This document shows, one piece after another, positions 44,479 to 54,821 of a DNA stretch of 64,000 nt. The translations under genes and the position numbers were made by a program. Under the pieces are notes generated by a model. It was not told where the DNA came from. It saw only the letters and a program-made list of their open reading frames with translations, and searched no databases. The stretch covers positions 227,659-291,658 of the forward strand of contig NZ_BSOW01000007.1 of the NCBI RefSeq assembly GCF_030160715.1, in the 5' to 3' direction. This DNA comes from Bradyrhizobium iriomotense (GTDB taxonomy: Bacteria > Pseudomonadota > Alphaproteobacteria > Rhizobiales > Xanthobacteraceae). The first letter of the stretch is position 1. Each line of letters starts with the position of its first letter.

Positions 44479-44581
44479 CACGCGTGAGCCATTCCCAAAG
44501 TGTTGACGGGGTCCAAATTGGATTGAGCATGCATCAGTCGGGACGAGCCGAGTTGACCCATGTCAAAAACGAAGGCGCGCG

Positions 44582-45268
44582 TCATTGCGGCCTGCCGCGA
44601 TCGAGGCGCGCATAGGGCCGGCCCTTGGGATCGGGCAGGTCCATCTTGCCGATCTCGATGATCGCCTTGTTGCGGCTGAACAGGCCGAGCTTGCGCAGGA
44701 TCTCGGTGATATGCGCCTTCACGGTGGACTCCGCGAGTTGCAGCTCCTGGGCGATCTGCCGGTTCGGATAGCCGCGGCGCAACAGGTCGAGCACACGAAG
44801 CTGCTGCGGCGTGAGCTCGCGCAGCTTGACCGCGAGCGCCTTGCTGGTGTCGGCCCGGCGCCGCTGCGGGGTTGCGACAAAATCCTTCGGCACCGACACC
44901 GATCCGCTCAGCACGCCTTCGATCGATTGCGCAAGCTCGCGCTTCGAGGTCGACTTCGGCAGATAGCCGGCGGCGCCCAGCGCCAGCGCCTCGCGGACGA
45001 CGTGCTGATCCTCCTCGCTCGACACGATGGCGACGGGCAGGCGCGGATAGGTCTCGCGCAGGCGGAGAAATCCGGAGAAGCCGGTCGCATCCGGCAGCGA
45101 CAGATCGAGCAGCGCGAGGTCGATCCCCTGTTCGGCCGACAGGACATGCAGGGCGTCCTCGATCGACATCGCCTCGAAGATCCGTGCCTCTGGCAATGCC
45201 AGCCGCACCGCATTGCCAAGCGCCTCGCGAAACAGCGGATGATCGTCGATGATCAGGAAGCTGGTCAT
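44582..45268 (-). CDS. NarL/FixJ-type response regulator 2
   Basis: A 228-residue paralogue of the previous regulator, with the same order of receiver (FLIIDDHPLFREALG, LALLDLSLPDATGFSG, VAIVSSEED, YLPKSTSKRE) and LuxR-type HTH (LTPQQLRVLDLLRRGYPNRQIAQELQLAESTVKAHITEILRKLGL). ATG 45268 follows GGGAAGG; the longer frame adds a Cys/His/Arg-rich stretch with no receiver features. It sits just downstream (on the minus strand) of the XoxJ-XoxG/XoxF genes, so it likely controls them with kinase 41950. Confidence 0.93.
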   Translation of the reverse strand: MTSFLIIDDHPLFREALGNAVRLALPEARIFEAMSIEDALHVLSAEQGIDLALLDLSLPDATGFSGFLRLRETYPRLPVAIVSSEEDQHVVREALALGAAGYLPKSTSKRELAQSIEGVLSGSVSVPKDFVATPQRRRADTSKALAVKLRELTPQQLRVLDLLRRGYPNRQIAQELQLAESTVKAHITEILRKLGLFSRNKAIIEIGKMDLPDPKGRPYARLDRGRPQ

Positions 45269-45406
45269 GGCGCCTTCCCAACACTCCACCGCACGAGACT
45301 CCACCGCATGAGCGGAAGTGGCGCATCCATGCGGCGCCCGTCCGGCGCCGGGATGATGCCGGATGGACGCTAGCACATCCTCCCGATCGCGTCCGGTCAA
45401 GATCGT

Positions 45407-46633
45407 TCAGTCGTTCGATTCGGACTGAACCGTCAGCAGGAAGGAATAGATGTTGTCGAACTGGTCGTCGGTGAAGACTTCGTTCCAGGCCGGCATGCCC
45501 TTGGCAGGCCGTCCTTCATGCACGGTGGTCCAGTATTTCTCGCGCATCTCGTCGCCGTAGCGGTGACGCAGCAGCCGCAGGTCGATCTTCCGCTCGCTCT
45601 GGATCGCGTCGGGTCCGTGACAATGCGCACAGGTGCCGTTGAAGATCTCCTTGCCCGTGCCGACCGCCTCGGCGCTTGGCGCGGCCGCGTCGCCCTTGGT
45701 CTCGGTCGCCACCACATTGGCGACCTCAGTCACTTGGGCTCCGGTTTGGGCTCCGGTTTGGGCTCCGGCTTGAGCTCCGGTTCCCGTTCCCGTCGTTGTT
45801 CCCGCCGGCACCGCCGGGGACGCGCCGAAGCGAACGGGTTGGCCGGTCGGCAAGCCGTATTTCATCGCAAGGTCGGCGATCGTCTTGTGAAGCTGCGGCA
45901 GGATGGCATCGACGCGATCGCGCAGCTCCGTCGACGTTTTCGCAAAGCCTATGGCCGCATCCCATGACAGGCCTTCGCCTTCGGTGAGCTCGATCTGATA
46001 GCGATCCTTGTAGGTGGTCTTGTTCAGCCAGCCGGCGACGGGTCCCCAGATGAAGGCGACGTCGGCCTTGCCCTGGTCGAGCACCTGCATGCCTTCCTCG
46101 GGCGACAGCACGGTGACCTTCTGGATGTCGTCACGGCTCGCGAGCAGGTTTTGCGGCGTGCTGGCGAACTGCACGGCAACGCGCTTGCCCTTGAGGCCAT
46201 CGACGCCGCCGATCGCCCGTCCCTTCGCCGCCACCAGGGCGTAGCCTTCCTTCGCGAAGCTGTTGGAGAAGATCACGGCCGGTCCCATGAAATCCTCGGA
46301 GCGCGGCAGGCCGATCATCGCATCGCATTGCTTGCCCAGCAGCGTGACGCGCACGGTGCGCTTGCCGAAATAGGATTTGTACCAGTCATACGCGATCGGC
46401 TGTCCCAGCGCCTGCGCCAGGGCTTGCCCGATCTCGACGTAGAAGCCCGGCTGCGACGGACTATCGCTCGAGAACGGCAGATTGGTCGGATCGGCGCAGA
46501 GACGGAACGGCTGCGCCTCGTCCGCCTGAGTCGTCGTGACCGGTGCGGTCATCGCGGATGCGGCCGCCCATGCGACGAGCCCGGCAACGGTGCGATTTCG
46601 GCGCTTGCCACTTCCAAGATGATTCCGGCGCAT
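45407..46633 (-). CDS. Fused XoxJ-like binding protein and XoxG-like cytochrome c
   Basis: A 408-residue exported protein. After a signal peptide (RTVAGLVAWAAASAMTAPVTTTQA), a periplasmic solute-binding-protein fold covers about residues 45-290 (FRLCADPTNLPFSSDSPSQ, GKQCDAMIGLPRSEDFMGPAVIFS, KADVAFIWGPVAGWL). This is the type tied to PQQ methanol dehydrogenases (XoxJ/MoxJ). A Gly/Thr/Ala/Gln linker of about 20 residues (TGTGTGAQAGAQTGAQTGAQ) leads to a cytochrome c domain with heme site C335-A-H-C338-H339 and a Met ligand probably in KGMPAW. In methylotrophs XoxG takes electrons from XoxF and XoxJ helps activation. Here both roles seem to be in one chain. It is the gene after xoxF on the same strand. 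ATG 46633 follows GGAG. Confidence 0.85.
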   Translation of the reverse strand: MRRNHLGSGKRRNRTVAGLVAWAAASAMTAPVTTTQADEAQPFRLCADPTNLPFSSDSPSQPGFYVEIGQALAQALGQPIAYDWYKSYFGKRTVRVTLLGKQCDAMIGLPRSEDFMGPAVIFSNSFAKEGYALVAAKGRAIGGVDGLKGKRVAVQFASTPQNLLASRDDIQKVTVLSPEEGMQVLDQGKADVAFIWGPVAGWLNKTTYKDRYQIELTEGEGLSWDAAIGFAKTSTELRDRVDAILPQLHKTIADLAMKYGLPTGQPVRFGASPAVPAGTTTGTGTGAQAGAQTGAQTGAQVTEVANVVATETKGDAAAPSAEAVGTGKEIFNGTCAHCHGPDAIQSERKIDLRLLRHRYGDEMREKYWTTVHEGRPAKGMPAWNEVFTDDQFDNIYSFLLTVQSESND

Positions 46634-46759
46634 CCTCATCTCCGTAGTTGGGAATTGTTGGACCAGATGCTGCGGCACGGGGCATCAGCCGATGCCGCAA
46701 CGATCGTCTGGAAAAAGCGCGCGCGTACCTCGTCACCTCTGAGATACGCGCGCGAGTGG

Positions 46760-48475
46760 TCACTGGACGGAGAACACGAAGAGCGAACCGCCCTCGGGAG
46801 CTGCGGCCGTCATCTTCTTGCCTACCTCGCCCAGGAACGCAGGCAGCGAAGCCGTGCGGCCGACGACGATGGCGACGTATTGCTTGCCGTCGACCTGGTA
46901 GGTCACCGGACCCGCGCCGATGCCGGAGCCGAGGTTCTTGCTCCACAGCACCTTGCCGGACTTCGCATCGATGGCGCGGAAGTCGCCATGGATGTTGCCG
47001 GCAAACACGAGGCCGCCGCCGGTGGTCAGCGTGCCGCCGTTGAACGGCAGGTCTTCCTTGATCGACCAGACCTTCTTCTGGGCGACCGGATCCCAGGCCA
47101 CGAGCTCGCCGAGGAAGCCGCCGGGGCCTTCCTTGGTCGGGAATTCGGCGCCGAGATAGAACACGCCACGCTTGTAGGTGACGTCGCCGACCGACCAGTC
47201 CATGCAGACGTTGTTGGACGGGATGTAGACGAGGCCTGTCTCCGGGTTGAACGACATCGGCTGCCAGTTCTTGCCGCCGATCAGGTTCGGGCAGATGTCC
47301 TTGGCGGGATGGCCCGGCCCCGGACGCTTGTCGGGATCCTCGACCGCACGCATCGTGGCGATGTCCCACTTCTGCGCCCAGTTGGAGAAGACGTATTTCT
47401 CCGCCGACAGCACCTTGCCGGTCTCGCGGTTGGCGACGAAGAAGAAGCCGTTGCGATCCGCCTTCAGCAGCGTCGGAACAGTCGTGCCGCCGATATTGAG
47501 ATCGGCGAGCACGGCCTCGTTGACGCCATCATAGTCCCAGGCATCGGCCGGCGTGGTCTGGATGTGCCACTTGATCTTGCCGGTGTTGGGATCGAGCGCC
47601 AGCGTGGAAGCCGTGTACAGATTGGTCAGCTTGCCGAAATTGCCGTCGCCGGTCGAGCGCACCGCGGTGTTCCACGGACCGGGATTGCTGGTGCCCCAAT
47701 AGACGGTGTCCGTCTTCGGATCATAGGAGCCGACCAGCCAGGCCGCGCCGCCGCCATGCTGGGCAGTATCGCCCTTCCAGCTGTCGCCGCCGGGCTCATC
47801 CGGATTGGGAACGGTGTAGGTCTGCCACACCTGCTTGCCCGTGTTGATGTCGAAGGCCAGCAGCGCGCCGCGCGCGCCGTACTCGCCGCCGCCGAAGCCG
47901 GTGATGACCTTGTCGCGCACGACGACCGGCGGCGAGGTGATGACCGAGCCCTGCTTGTAGTCGACCACCTTCGCCGTCCACAGCGACTTGCCGGTGGCCG
48001 CATCGAGTGCCGTCAGCTTGCCGTCGAGGCGGCCGACGAAGATCTTGCCGTCGGCGTAGGTGACGCCGCGATTGTTCACGTCGCAGCAGGCGTATTGCAG
48101 CACGTCATCGGGAATGTCCGGCTCGTAGGTCCATTTGCGCGCGCCGGTCGCAGCATCGAGCGCGTAGACGTATTTCGGGCCCCAGGAGCTCGAGACGTAG
48201 AGCGTGTTGCCGATGACGATCGGCGAGGATTCGTTCGAGCGCAGCGACGCCAGCGAGAACGAATAGGCGAGCGTCAGCTTGCCGGCGTTCTCGCTGTTGA
48301 TCTGCTTGAGCGGGCTGAAGCGCGTATTGCCGTAGTCGTGGCCGGCAACGGCCCACTGGTTCTGGTCGGATTGCGCCTTGAGCACCGAGTCGTTGGCGCG
48401 TGCGCCGGACGTGCCGGCGGCCAGCATCGCAATCATCGAAATGCCAGCCAAAAAGCCCTTCGTTCCAAAGGTCAT
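46760..48475 (-). CDS. xoxF: Lanthanide-type PQQ methanol/ethanol dehydrogenase
   Basis: A 571-residue periplasmic PQQ dehydrogenase. It has a signal peptide (FLAGISMIAMLAAGTSGARA) and an eight-bladed beta-propeller. PQQ landmarks are the vicinal cysteines C130-C131 in LQYACCDVNNRG and the tryptophan-docking repeats. The catalytic Asp is D314 in WDYDGVNE, and D316 two residues on is the extra Asp that binds lanthanide in XoxF/ExaF enzymes; calcium MxaF enzymes have Ala there. It oxidises methanol or other alcohols to the aldehyde, passing electrons to cytochrome c. The ATG at 48475 follows GGAGGGA. Whether it is XoxF or a close ethanol dehydrogenase is not settled by sequence alone. Confidence 0.9.
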   Translation of the reverse strand: MTFGTKGFLAGISMIAMLAAGTSGARANDSVLKAQSDQNQWAVAGHDYGNTRFSPLKQINSENAGKLTLAYSFSLASLRSNESSPIVIGNTLYVSSSWGPKYVYALDAATGARKWTYEPDIPDDVLQYACCDVNNRGVTYADGKIFVGRLDGKLTALDAATGKSLWTAKVVDYKQGSVITSPPVVVRDKVITGFGGGEYGARGALLAFDINTGKQVWQTYTVPNPDEPGGDSWKGDTAQHGGGAAWLVGSYDPKTDTVYWGTSNPGPWNTAVRSTGDGNFGKLTNLYTASTLALDPNTGKIKWHIQTTPADAWDYDGVNEAVLADLNIGGTTVPTLLKADRNGFFFVANRETGKVLSAEKYVFSNWAQKWDIATMRAVEDPDKRPGPGHPAKDICPNLIGGKNWQPMSFNPETGLVYIPSNNVCMDWSVGDVTYKRGVFYLGAEFPTKEGPGGFLGELVAWDPVAQKKVWSIKEDLPFNGGTLTTGGGLVFAGNIHGDFRAIDAKSGKVLWSKNLGSGIGAGPVTYQVDGKQYVAIVVGRTASLPAFLGEVGKKMTAAAPEGGSLFVFSVQ

Positions 48476-48770
48476 GTATTCCCTCCGCGGTGTTGTTGTG
48501 CACGCCATGTTGGGCGCCTGAGCGCGCTGCGCTCCTGATGCGCAGTTTGTCTGCGAGCCATCGTTGGAAATTACAGCATCGGCTTTGCGCGCTTAGTATA
48601 GGCGGAAGGTAGTAGTGCAAATCGTCGTCGGCTTTTGTCGCGCATCTCGTTGTGCACGTTCGAGTCTTGCGGCCTGCTTGCAGCTCGAAACGCGCTGTCG
48701 GATTCCGGCAAGATCATGCCGCAATCCGATCATCGCTCCGCAAGACATCGTGCAACGACACGCGCGCCAA

Positions 48771-49220
48771 TCAGGATGATGGCGCTACCACGGTCGCAAA
48801 GCTCTCGAAGAAATTCGCGGCCAGCTTGCGCGACGTCGAATCGATGAGCCGCGAGCCGAGCTGTGCGAGCTTGCCGCCGATCTGCGCTTCGGTCTCGTAG
48901 TGCAGGATGGTGACGTCGGGCGCTTCTTCCTCGAGCCTGACCTTCGCGCCGCCCTTGGCAAAGCCCGCGACGCCGCCGGCGCCTTCGCCGATGATGCGAT
49001 AGCTGTTGGGCGCGTCGATATCGGCCAGCGTCACCTTGCCGCTGAACGTCGCCTTCACCGGACCGACCTTCAGCACCACGGTTGCCGTCATCTCCGTCGG
49101 CGATGCCATCTCGAGCGATTGGCAGCCGGGAATGCAGCGCCTGAGAATGTCGGGATCGTTGAGCGCAGCCCAAACCTTGGCCTTCGACGCCGGGATCCGC
49201 TGACTGTCGTTCATCTGCAT
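48771..49220 (-). CDS. coxG: CoxG family protein (SRPBCC fold)
   Basis: A 149-residue START/SRPBCC-type protein of the CO dehydrogenase subunit G family. It has MNDSQRIPASKAKVWAALNDPDILRRCIPGCQSL at the N-terminus, the beta strands TATVVLKVGPVKATFSGKVTL, and GGKLAQLGSRLIDSTSRKLAANFFESF at the end. In Oligotropha it anchors CO dehydrogenase to the membrane. It is divergent from coxSLM, 537 bp away. ATG 49220 follows GGAGGAAGCG; the longer frame from 49283 is less likely. Confidence 0.85.
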   Translation of the reverse strand: MQMNDSQRIPASKAKVWAALNDPDILRRCIPGCQSLEMASPTEMTATVVLKVGPVKATFSGKVTLADIDAPNSYRIIGEGAGGVAGFAKGGAKVRLEEEAPDVTILHYETEAQIGGKLAQLGSRLIDSTSRKLAANFFESFATVVAPSS

Positions 49221-49756
49221 CGCTTCCTCCCCTTTAACTGTTGCCTGTCCGGCTCGACTAGGGTGGCGCACGCCGTCGATCAATCGCCAGGAAGTACTAG
49301 GACGCCCACGCCGCCACGGCTTGCGGACCGCACCGCCGGCGAGGGCCTCGCCAGAATCGCCATCAATAAAATCAATGACTTAGCTCGCCTTCGCCTACTA
49401 CCAAGATCGCGATTGCAAAGGCGTGGGCGCGTGCTCCTATTCGCACAACGAACAAGGCTGAAGGGAGAGACGACGCGCGACCAGGCGGAGGTCCGGGGCA
49501 AGTCCAAGGCAAGCGCTTCGCGATGACGGCCGAACGCACGCCGCCAGCGACGAAGCGGAGATCTTTTTCGAAAGCTCATTGCAAGCCGCGCCACGTGCTG
49601 GCGGCGGCATGGACCATCATGATCGAATCGCGCGCCTGCGACGGTCGCCACGATGACCTTTCGATGACGCGCATCCACCAAAATCCCAGTTGCAAAGTTC
49701 CGTTCGCGCTGTCTCTAATTGGAATAACTACAAACAAGCAATCGGGAGGTACTCAC
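49221..49756. other. Control region between coxG and coxS
   Basis: 536 bp between divergent genes. The reading frames in it are Arg-rich and unlike proteins. It should hold both promoters; no specific box is assigned. The coxS ribosome site GGGAGGT lies at 49744-49750. Confidence 0.5.
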
Positions 49757-50242
<486 letters not shown>

Positions 50243-50338
50243 GCGGCGACTTGGCCTCAGATTTGGCCTCGAACGAACAACCGCCGCAGCTTTCGATGGA
50301 AAGCGCGGTCAAACAAATTCCGGTCGGGAGGACAGGAC

Positions 50339-52681
50339 ATGGGTGTTGAAGGCATTGGCGCAAGCGTCGTGCGCAAGGAAGACAAGCGTTTCATTACCGG
50401 CAAGGGCCGGTACGTCGACGACGTCAAATTACCGGGCATGACCTATGCCCATTTCATCCGCAGCCCCCACGCGCATGCCAAGGTGAAGGGCATCGACGCC
50501 TCCGCGGCGTTGAAGCTGCCCGGCGTGGTCGCGGTGCTCAACGGCAAGCAGATCGTCGACGACAAGGTCGGCAACCTCATCTGCGGCTGGGCCATCACCT
50601 CCAAGGACGGCAGCCCGATGAAGATGGGCGCGTGGCCGGCGATGGCGCCGGAAACGGTGCGCTTCGTCGGCCAGGCCGTCGCGGTCGTGATCGCCGAAAG
50701 CAAGAATCTGGCGCGCGACGCCGCCGAAGCCGTGGTCGTCGACTATGAGGAACTGCCCGCTGTCGCGAACGTGACCGAGGCGATCAAGGCCGGCGCACCT
50801 CAACTCCATCCCGAGGCACCCGGCAACCAGATCTATGACTGGGTCATCGGCGACGAGAATGCGGTGAACGACGCATTTTCGAAGGCGGCCAATGTGGTGA
50901 AGCTTGACGTCACCAACAACCGCCTCGCGCCGAACCCGATGGAGCCGCGCTCGGCGGTTGCCGACTATAACGAGGCGGAAGAGCATTTCACGCTCTACAC
51001 GACATCGCAGAATCCGCACGTCGCGCGCCTCGTGCTGTCGGCCTTCTACAACATCGCGCCCGAGCACAAGCTGCGCGTGATCGCACCCGATGTCGGCGGC
51101 GGCTTCGGCTCCAAGATCTACATCTACCCGGAAGAGATGGTGGCGCTGTGGGCGTCGAAGAAGGTCGGCCGTCCCGTCAAATGGACCGGCGACCGCACCG
51201 AGGCCTTCCTCACCGACGCGCATGGCCGCGACCATGTCACGCATGCGGAGATGGCGTTCGACGCCAACAACAAGATCCTCGGCTTCAGAGTGAAGACCTA
51301 CGCCAATTTCGGCGCCTACATGTCGCTGTTCTCCTCGGCGGTGCCGACCTATCTCTATGCGACGCTGTTGTCGGGCCAATACGACGTCCCGGCGATCCAT
51401 GCCGAAGTGATCGCCGTCTACACCAACACCACGCCGGTCGATGCCTATCGCGGCGCGGGCCGGCCCGAAGCGAGCTACCTGATCGAGCGAATGATGGAGA
51501 CCGCGGCGCGGCAGCTCAAGGTCGATCCGGCCGCACTGCGCAAGACGAACTTCATCACCCAGTTCCCGCACCAGACGCCCGTGATCATGGCCTATGACAT
51601 CGGCGACTTTAACGCCTCGCTCGATGCGGCGATGAAGGCGATCGACTATGCCGGCTTCGCAGGCCGCAAGGCGCAGGCGAAGGCGCAAGGCAAGCTGCGC
51701 GGCATCGGCGTCTCCTGCTACATCGAGGCCTGCGGCATCGCGCCGTCGAAGGCGGTGGGCAGCCTGGGTGCCGGCGTCGGCTTGTGGGAATCAGCCGAAG
51801 TACGTGTCAATCCGGTCGGCACCATCGAGGTATTGACCGGTTCGCACAGCCACGGCCAGGGCCATGAGACGGTGTTCGCTCAGCTCATTTCGGATCGTCT
51901 CGGCATTCCCATCAGCCAGGTTTCGATCGTCCATGGCGACACCGACAAGGTGCAGTTCGGCATGGGCACCTACGGCTCGCGTTCCGCGGCCGTCGGCCTC
52001 ACCGCCATCCTCAAGGCCGTGGAGAAGGTCGAATCCAAGGCCAAGAAGATCGCCGCGCATGCTCTGGAAGCGTCGGAGGCCGACATCGTCATCGAGAACG
52101 GCGAGTTCAAGGTGACCGGCACCGACAAGGCGATCGCGCTGCCGATGGTCGCGCTCGCGGCCTACACCGCGCACAATCTGCCTGACGGGATGGAGCCGGG
52201 CCTGAAGGAAAGCGCCTTCTACGACCCCTCCAATTTCACCTTCCCGGCCGGCGCCTATATCTGCGAGCTCGAGGTCGATCCCGGCACCGGCAAGACGTCG
52301 TTCGTCAACTTCGTGGCGGCCGACGACTTCGGGCGCCTGATCAACCCGATGATCGTCGAAGGCCAGGTCCATGGCGGCCTCGCACAAGGCATCGGCCAGG
52401 CGCTGCTCGAGCACGCGGTCTATGACGCCAACGGCCAGCCGATCACGGCCTCGTTCATGGATTACACCATGCCGCGCGCCGACGATCTGCCGTCGTTCAA
52501 GCTCAGCCACACCACGACGCTCTGCCCGGGCAATCCCCTGGGCATCAAGGGCTGCGGCGAGGCCGGCGCGATCGGCGCCTCCGCTGCCGTGATCAATGCG
52601 ATCACGGATGCGATCGGCAAGAACAACCTGGAAATGCCCGCAACCCCGGACCGGGTGTGGCGCACGATCCACGCGGCTTAA
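50339..52681 (+). CDS. coxL: Form II CO dehydrogenase-like large subunit (molybdenum)
   Basis: A 780-residue molybdopterin subunit. The active-site loop at residues 369-375 reads AYRGAGR, the form II (BMS-type) signature; form I enzymes have AYxCSFR with a copper-binding Cys. Other landmarks are DVGGGFGSKIYIYPEE, QGHETVFAQLISDRLG and the catalytic Glu in GCGEAGAIG. Form II enzymes may oxidise CO slowly or use other substrates, so substrate is uncertain. It is second in the coxSLM operon. Confidence 0.93.
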   Translation: MGVEGIGASVVRKEDKRFITGKGRYVDDVKLPGMTYAHFIRSPHAHAKVKGIDASAALKLPGVVAVLNGKQIVDDKVGNLICGWAITSKDGSPMKMGAWPAMAPETVRFVGQAVAVVIAESKNLARDAAEAVVVDYEELPAVANVTEAIKAGAPQLHPEAPGNQIYDWVIGDENAVNDAFSKAANVVKLDVTNNRLAPNPMEPRSAVADYNEAEEHFTLYTTSQNPHVARLVLSAFYNIAPEHKLRVIAPDVGGGFGSKIYIYPEEMVALWASKKVGRPVKWTGDRTEAFLTDAHGRDHVTHAEMAFDANNKILGFRVKTYANFGAYMSLFSSAVPTYLYATLLSGQYDVPAIHAEVIAVYTNTTPVDAYRGAGRPEASYLIERMMETAARQLKVDPAALRKTNFITQFPHQTPVIMAYDIGDFNASLDAAMKAIDYAGFAGRKAQAKAQGKLRGIGVSCYIEACGIAPSKAVGSLGAGVGLWESAEVRVNPVGTIEVLTGSHSHGQGHETVFAQLISDRLGIPISQVSIVHGDTDKVQFGMGTYGSRSAAVGLTAILKAVEKVESKAKKIAAHALEASEADIVIENGEFKVTGTDKAIALPMVALAAYTAHNLPDGMEPGLKESAFYDPSNFTFPAGAYICELEVDPGTGKTSFVNFVAADDFGRLINPMIVEGQVHGGLAQGIGQALLEHAVYDANGQPITASFMDYTMPRADDLPSFKLSHTTTLCPGNPLGIKGCGEAGAIGASAAVINAITDAIGKNNLEMPATPDRVWRTIHAA

Positions 52682-52696
52682 AGAGGAGCAACGAAG

Positions 52697-53497
52697 ATGT
52701 ATCAGACCACTTATCATCGTGCCTCCTCGGTCGACGAGGCGGCCGCGCTGTTCGCCAAGGGGAGCGAGGCAAAATATCTCTCCGGTGGCCAGACATTGCT
52801 GCCGGTGATGAAGCAGCGGCTCGCCAGCCCGTCCGACGTGATCGACCTTGCGAAGATCAAGGAGCTGATCGGCATTGATGCCTCCGGCGACACGCTGACC
52901 ATCAAGGCCGCGACGCCGCATTACGACGTCGCGACCAGCGACGCTGCAAAGAAGGCGATCCCCGCGGTTGCCTATCTGGCCTCGCTGATCGGCGACCCCG
53001 CCGTGCGCTATCGCGGCACGATCGGCGGCTCGCTCGCCAACAACGATCCGGCCGCCGACTACCCGGCCGCGACGCTGGCGCTGGGTGCGACGATCAAGAC
53101 CAACAAGCGCTCGATCGCGGCGGACGACTACTTCAAGGGCCTGTTCGCGACCGCACTTGAAGACGGTGAGATCATCACCGCCGTGTCGTTCCCGGTTCCG
53201 GTGAAAGCGGGCTACGCCAAGTTCCCGCATCCGGCCTCGCGCTTCGCGCTGACCGGCGTGTTCGTCGCCCAGACCAAGGCGGGCGACGTGCGCGTGGCCG
53301 TGACCGGTGCCTCGCAGAGCGGCGTGATGCGCGTTGCTGCCATTGAAGCCGCGCTGAAGGCGAACTGGGCGGCGAGCGCGATCGATAGCGTCTCGATCCC
53401 GTCGAGCGGCCTGCTGTCGGATCTGCACGGCTCGGCTGACTATCGCGCCAATCTGATCAAGGTGATGGCGCAGCGCGCGGTAACGGCGGCCGGCTGA
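52697..53497 (+). CDS. coxM: CO dehydrogenase-type medium subunit (FAD)
   Basis: A 266-residue flavin subunit. FAD-binding motifs are AKYLSGGQTLLPVMKQRLASP and IGGSLANNDPAADYPAATLAL. The C-terminus (RVAVTGASQSGVMRVAAIEAAL) follows the family. It takes electrons from the iron-sulfur subunit and passes them to quinone or another acceptor. It starts 15 bp after coxL with AAAGAGGAGC. A strong terminator follows. Confidence 0.93.
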   Translation: MYQTTYHRASSVDEAAALFAKGSEAKYLSGGQTLLPVMKQRLASPSDVIDLAKIKELIGIDASGDTLTIKAATPHYDVATSDAAKKAIPAVAYLASLIGDPAVRYRGTIGGSLANNDPAADYPAATLALGATIKTNKRSIAADDYFKGLFATALEDGEIITAVSFPVPVKAGYAKFPHPASRFALTGVFVAQTKAGDVRVAVTGASQSGVMRVAAIEAALKANWAASAIDSVSIPSSGLLSDLHGSADYRANLIKVMAQRAVTAAG

Positions 53498-53520
53498 TAG
53501 CTACTCAACACAAATTTTCC

Positions 53521-53551
53521 GCGGCGCGCAGCAATGCGCGCCGCTTTTATT
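53521..53551 (+). terminator. Rho-independent terminator of coxSLM
   Basis: gcggcgcgca pairs perfectly with tgcgcgccgc around gcaa, then ttttattat. Ten GC-rich pairs with a U-tract; it begins 23 bp after coxM. Confidence 0.9.
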
Positions 53552-53691
53552 ATGCGCCCATGCATCAAAAGCGCTTGCCTCGTCAGGCCGAAGGCGGGAA
53601 AATTTAATCGACCGATTAAATCGCAATAGAGGAGCGTCCAAACGAGTGCGCTTCTCGCGCGCCCGTCTTGCGCCCCCGAGGAAACAACAAC

Positions 53692-54792
53692 GTGCTCGAT
53701 CAATCCGCTCCAACCATCCGCGCCTCCGGCCCGCTCGCAGGTTTCCGCATCGTCGAATTCGCCGGCATCGGCCCGGGTCCGTTCGCCTGTATGCTGCTCG
53801 CCGACATGGGCGCCGAGGTCGTCACGCTCGATCGCGTTGGCGCTAAGAAGAGCATGAAGTCGGTGGCCGGGCGCGGCCGCAAGGTGATCGAGCTCGATCT
53901 GAAGGACAAGGGCGCAATCGCAGAGGTGCTCGACCTGCTCGCCAATGCGGACGCGCTGATCGAAGGTTTTCGTCCGGGCGTGATGGAGCGGCTCGGGCTC
54001 GGGCCCGATGTCGTGCTCGCGCGCAATCCAAAGCTCGTCTACGGCCGCATGACCGGCTGGGGCCAGGAAGGCCCGCTGGCGAATGCGGCGGGCCACGACA
54101 TCAATTACATCTCCATCACCGGCGCGCTGGCAGCGATCGGCACGAAGGACGCGCCGGTGCCGCCGCTCAACCTGGTCGGCGATTTCGGCGGCGGCGCGCT
54201 CTATCTCGTGGTCGGCGTGCTCGCGGCGCTCCTGGAAGCGCAGAGGTCCGGCAAGGGCCAGGTGGTCGACACCGCAATGTGCGACGGCGCGGCGTCGCTG
54301 ATGTCGTTCTTCTTCGACATGACGGCGATGGGCCGCTGGACCGAAGGCCGCGACCAGAATTTTCTGGACGGCGGCGCGCATTTCTACGGCGTCTATGAAT
54401 GCGCCTGCGGCCATTTCATCTCGATCGGCTCGATCGAGCCGCAATTCTACGCGCTGCTGCGGCAGCACGCCGGGCTCACCGACGCCGATTTCGATGCGCA
54501 GATGGACCGCAAGGCCTGGCCGGCGCTGAAGGAGAAGCTGACGGCCGTCTTCAAGAGCAAGACGCGCGAGGACTGGTGCAAGATCATGGAAGGCACCGAC
54601 ATCTGCTTCGCCCCGGTGCTGACGATGTCGGAGGCGACCGAGCATCCGCACATGGTCGCGCGCAACGTCTTCGTCGAGCGCCATGGCGTGAAGCAGCCCG
54701 CCCCAGCGCCGCGCTTCTCGCGCACGCCGTCCACGGTTCGGGAGCCGGAGGCGGCAGAGATCGGCGCGGTGACGAAGGCGTGGAAGCGGTAA
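53692..54792 (+). CDS. Family III CoA-transferase / alpha-methylacyl-CoA racemase-like
   Basis: A 366-residue CaiB/BaiF-type protein. The N-terminus [35 protein letters not shown] is followed by [20 protein letters not shown] and [26 protein letters not shown], with the catalytic Asp in [28 protein letters not shown] and the C-terminal lobe [20 protein letters not shown] are as in racemases (Amacr). It interconverts or transfers branched acyl-CoAs. It follows the coxSLM terminator and starts at a GTG with GAGG upstream; a TTG at 53668 is possible. Confidence 0.85.
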   Translation: MLDQSAPTIRASGPLAGFRIVEFAGIGPGPFACMLLADMGAEVVTLDRVGAKKSMKSVAGRGRKVIELDLKDKGAIAEVLDLLANADALIEGFRPGVMERLGLGPDVVLARNPKLVYGRMTGWGQEGPLANAAGHDINYISITGALAAIGTKDAPVPPLNLVGDFGGGALYLVVGVLAALLEAQRSGKGQVVDTAMCDGAASLMSFFFDMTAMGRWTEGRDQNFLDGGAHFYGVYECACGHFISIGSIEPQFYALLRQHAGLTDADFDAQMDRKAWPALKEKLTAVFKSKTREDWCKIMEGTDICFAPVLTMSEATEHPHMVARNVFVERHGVKQPAPAPRFSRTPSTVREPEAAEIGAVTKAWKR

Positions 54793-54821
54793 GAGTCCGC
54801 GCTAGCGCTACAAAATCAAAT

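Noticed and set aside
46151..48538. 795-codon open frame antisense to xoxF and the fusion gene
   Set aside because: It is a by-product of high-GC codon use on the opposite strand: Arg/Ala/Gly/His-rich, without any motif, while the minus strand carries clear PQQ and cytochrome proteins.
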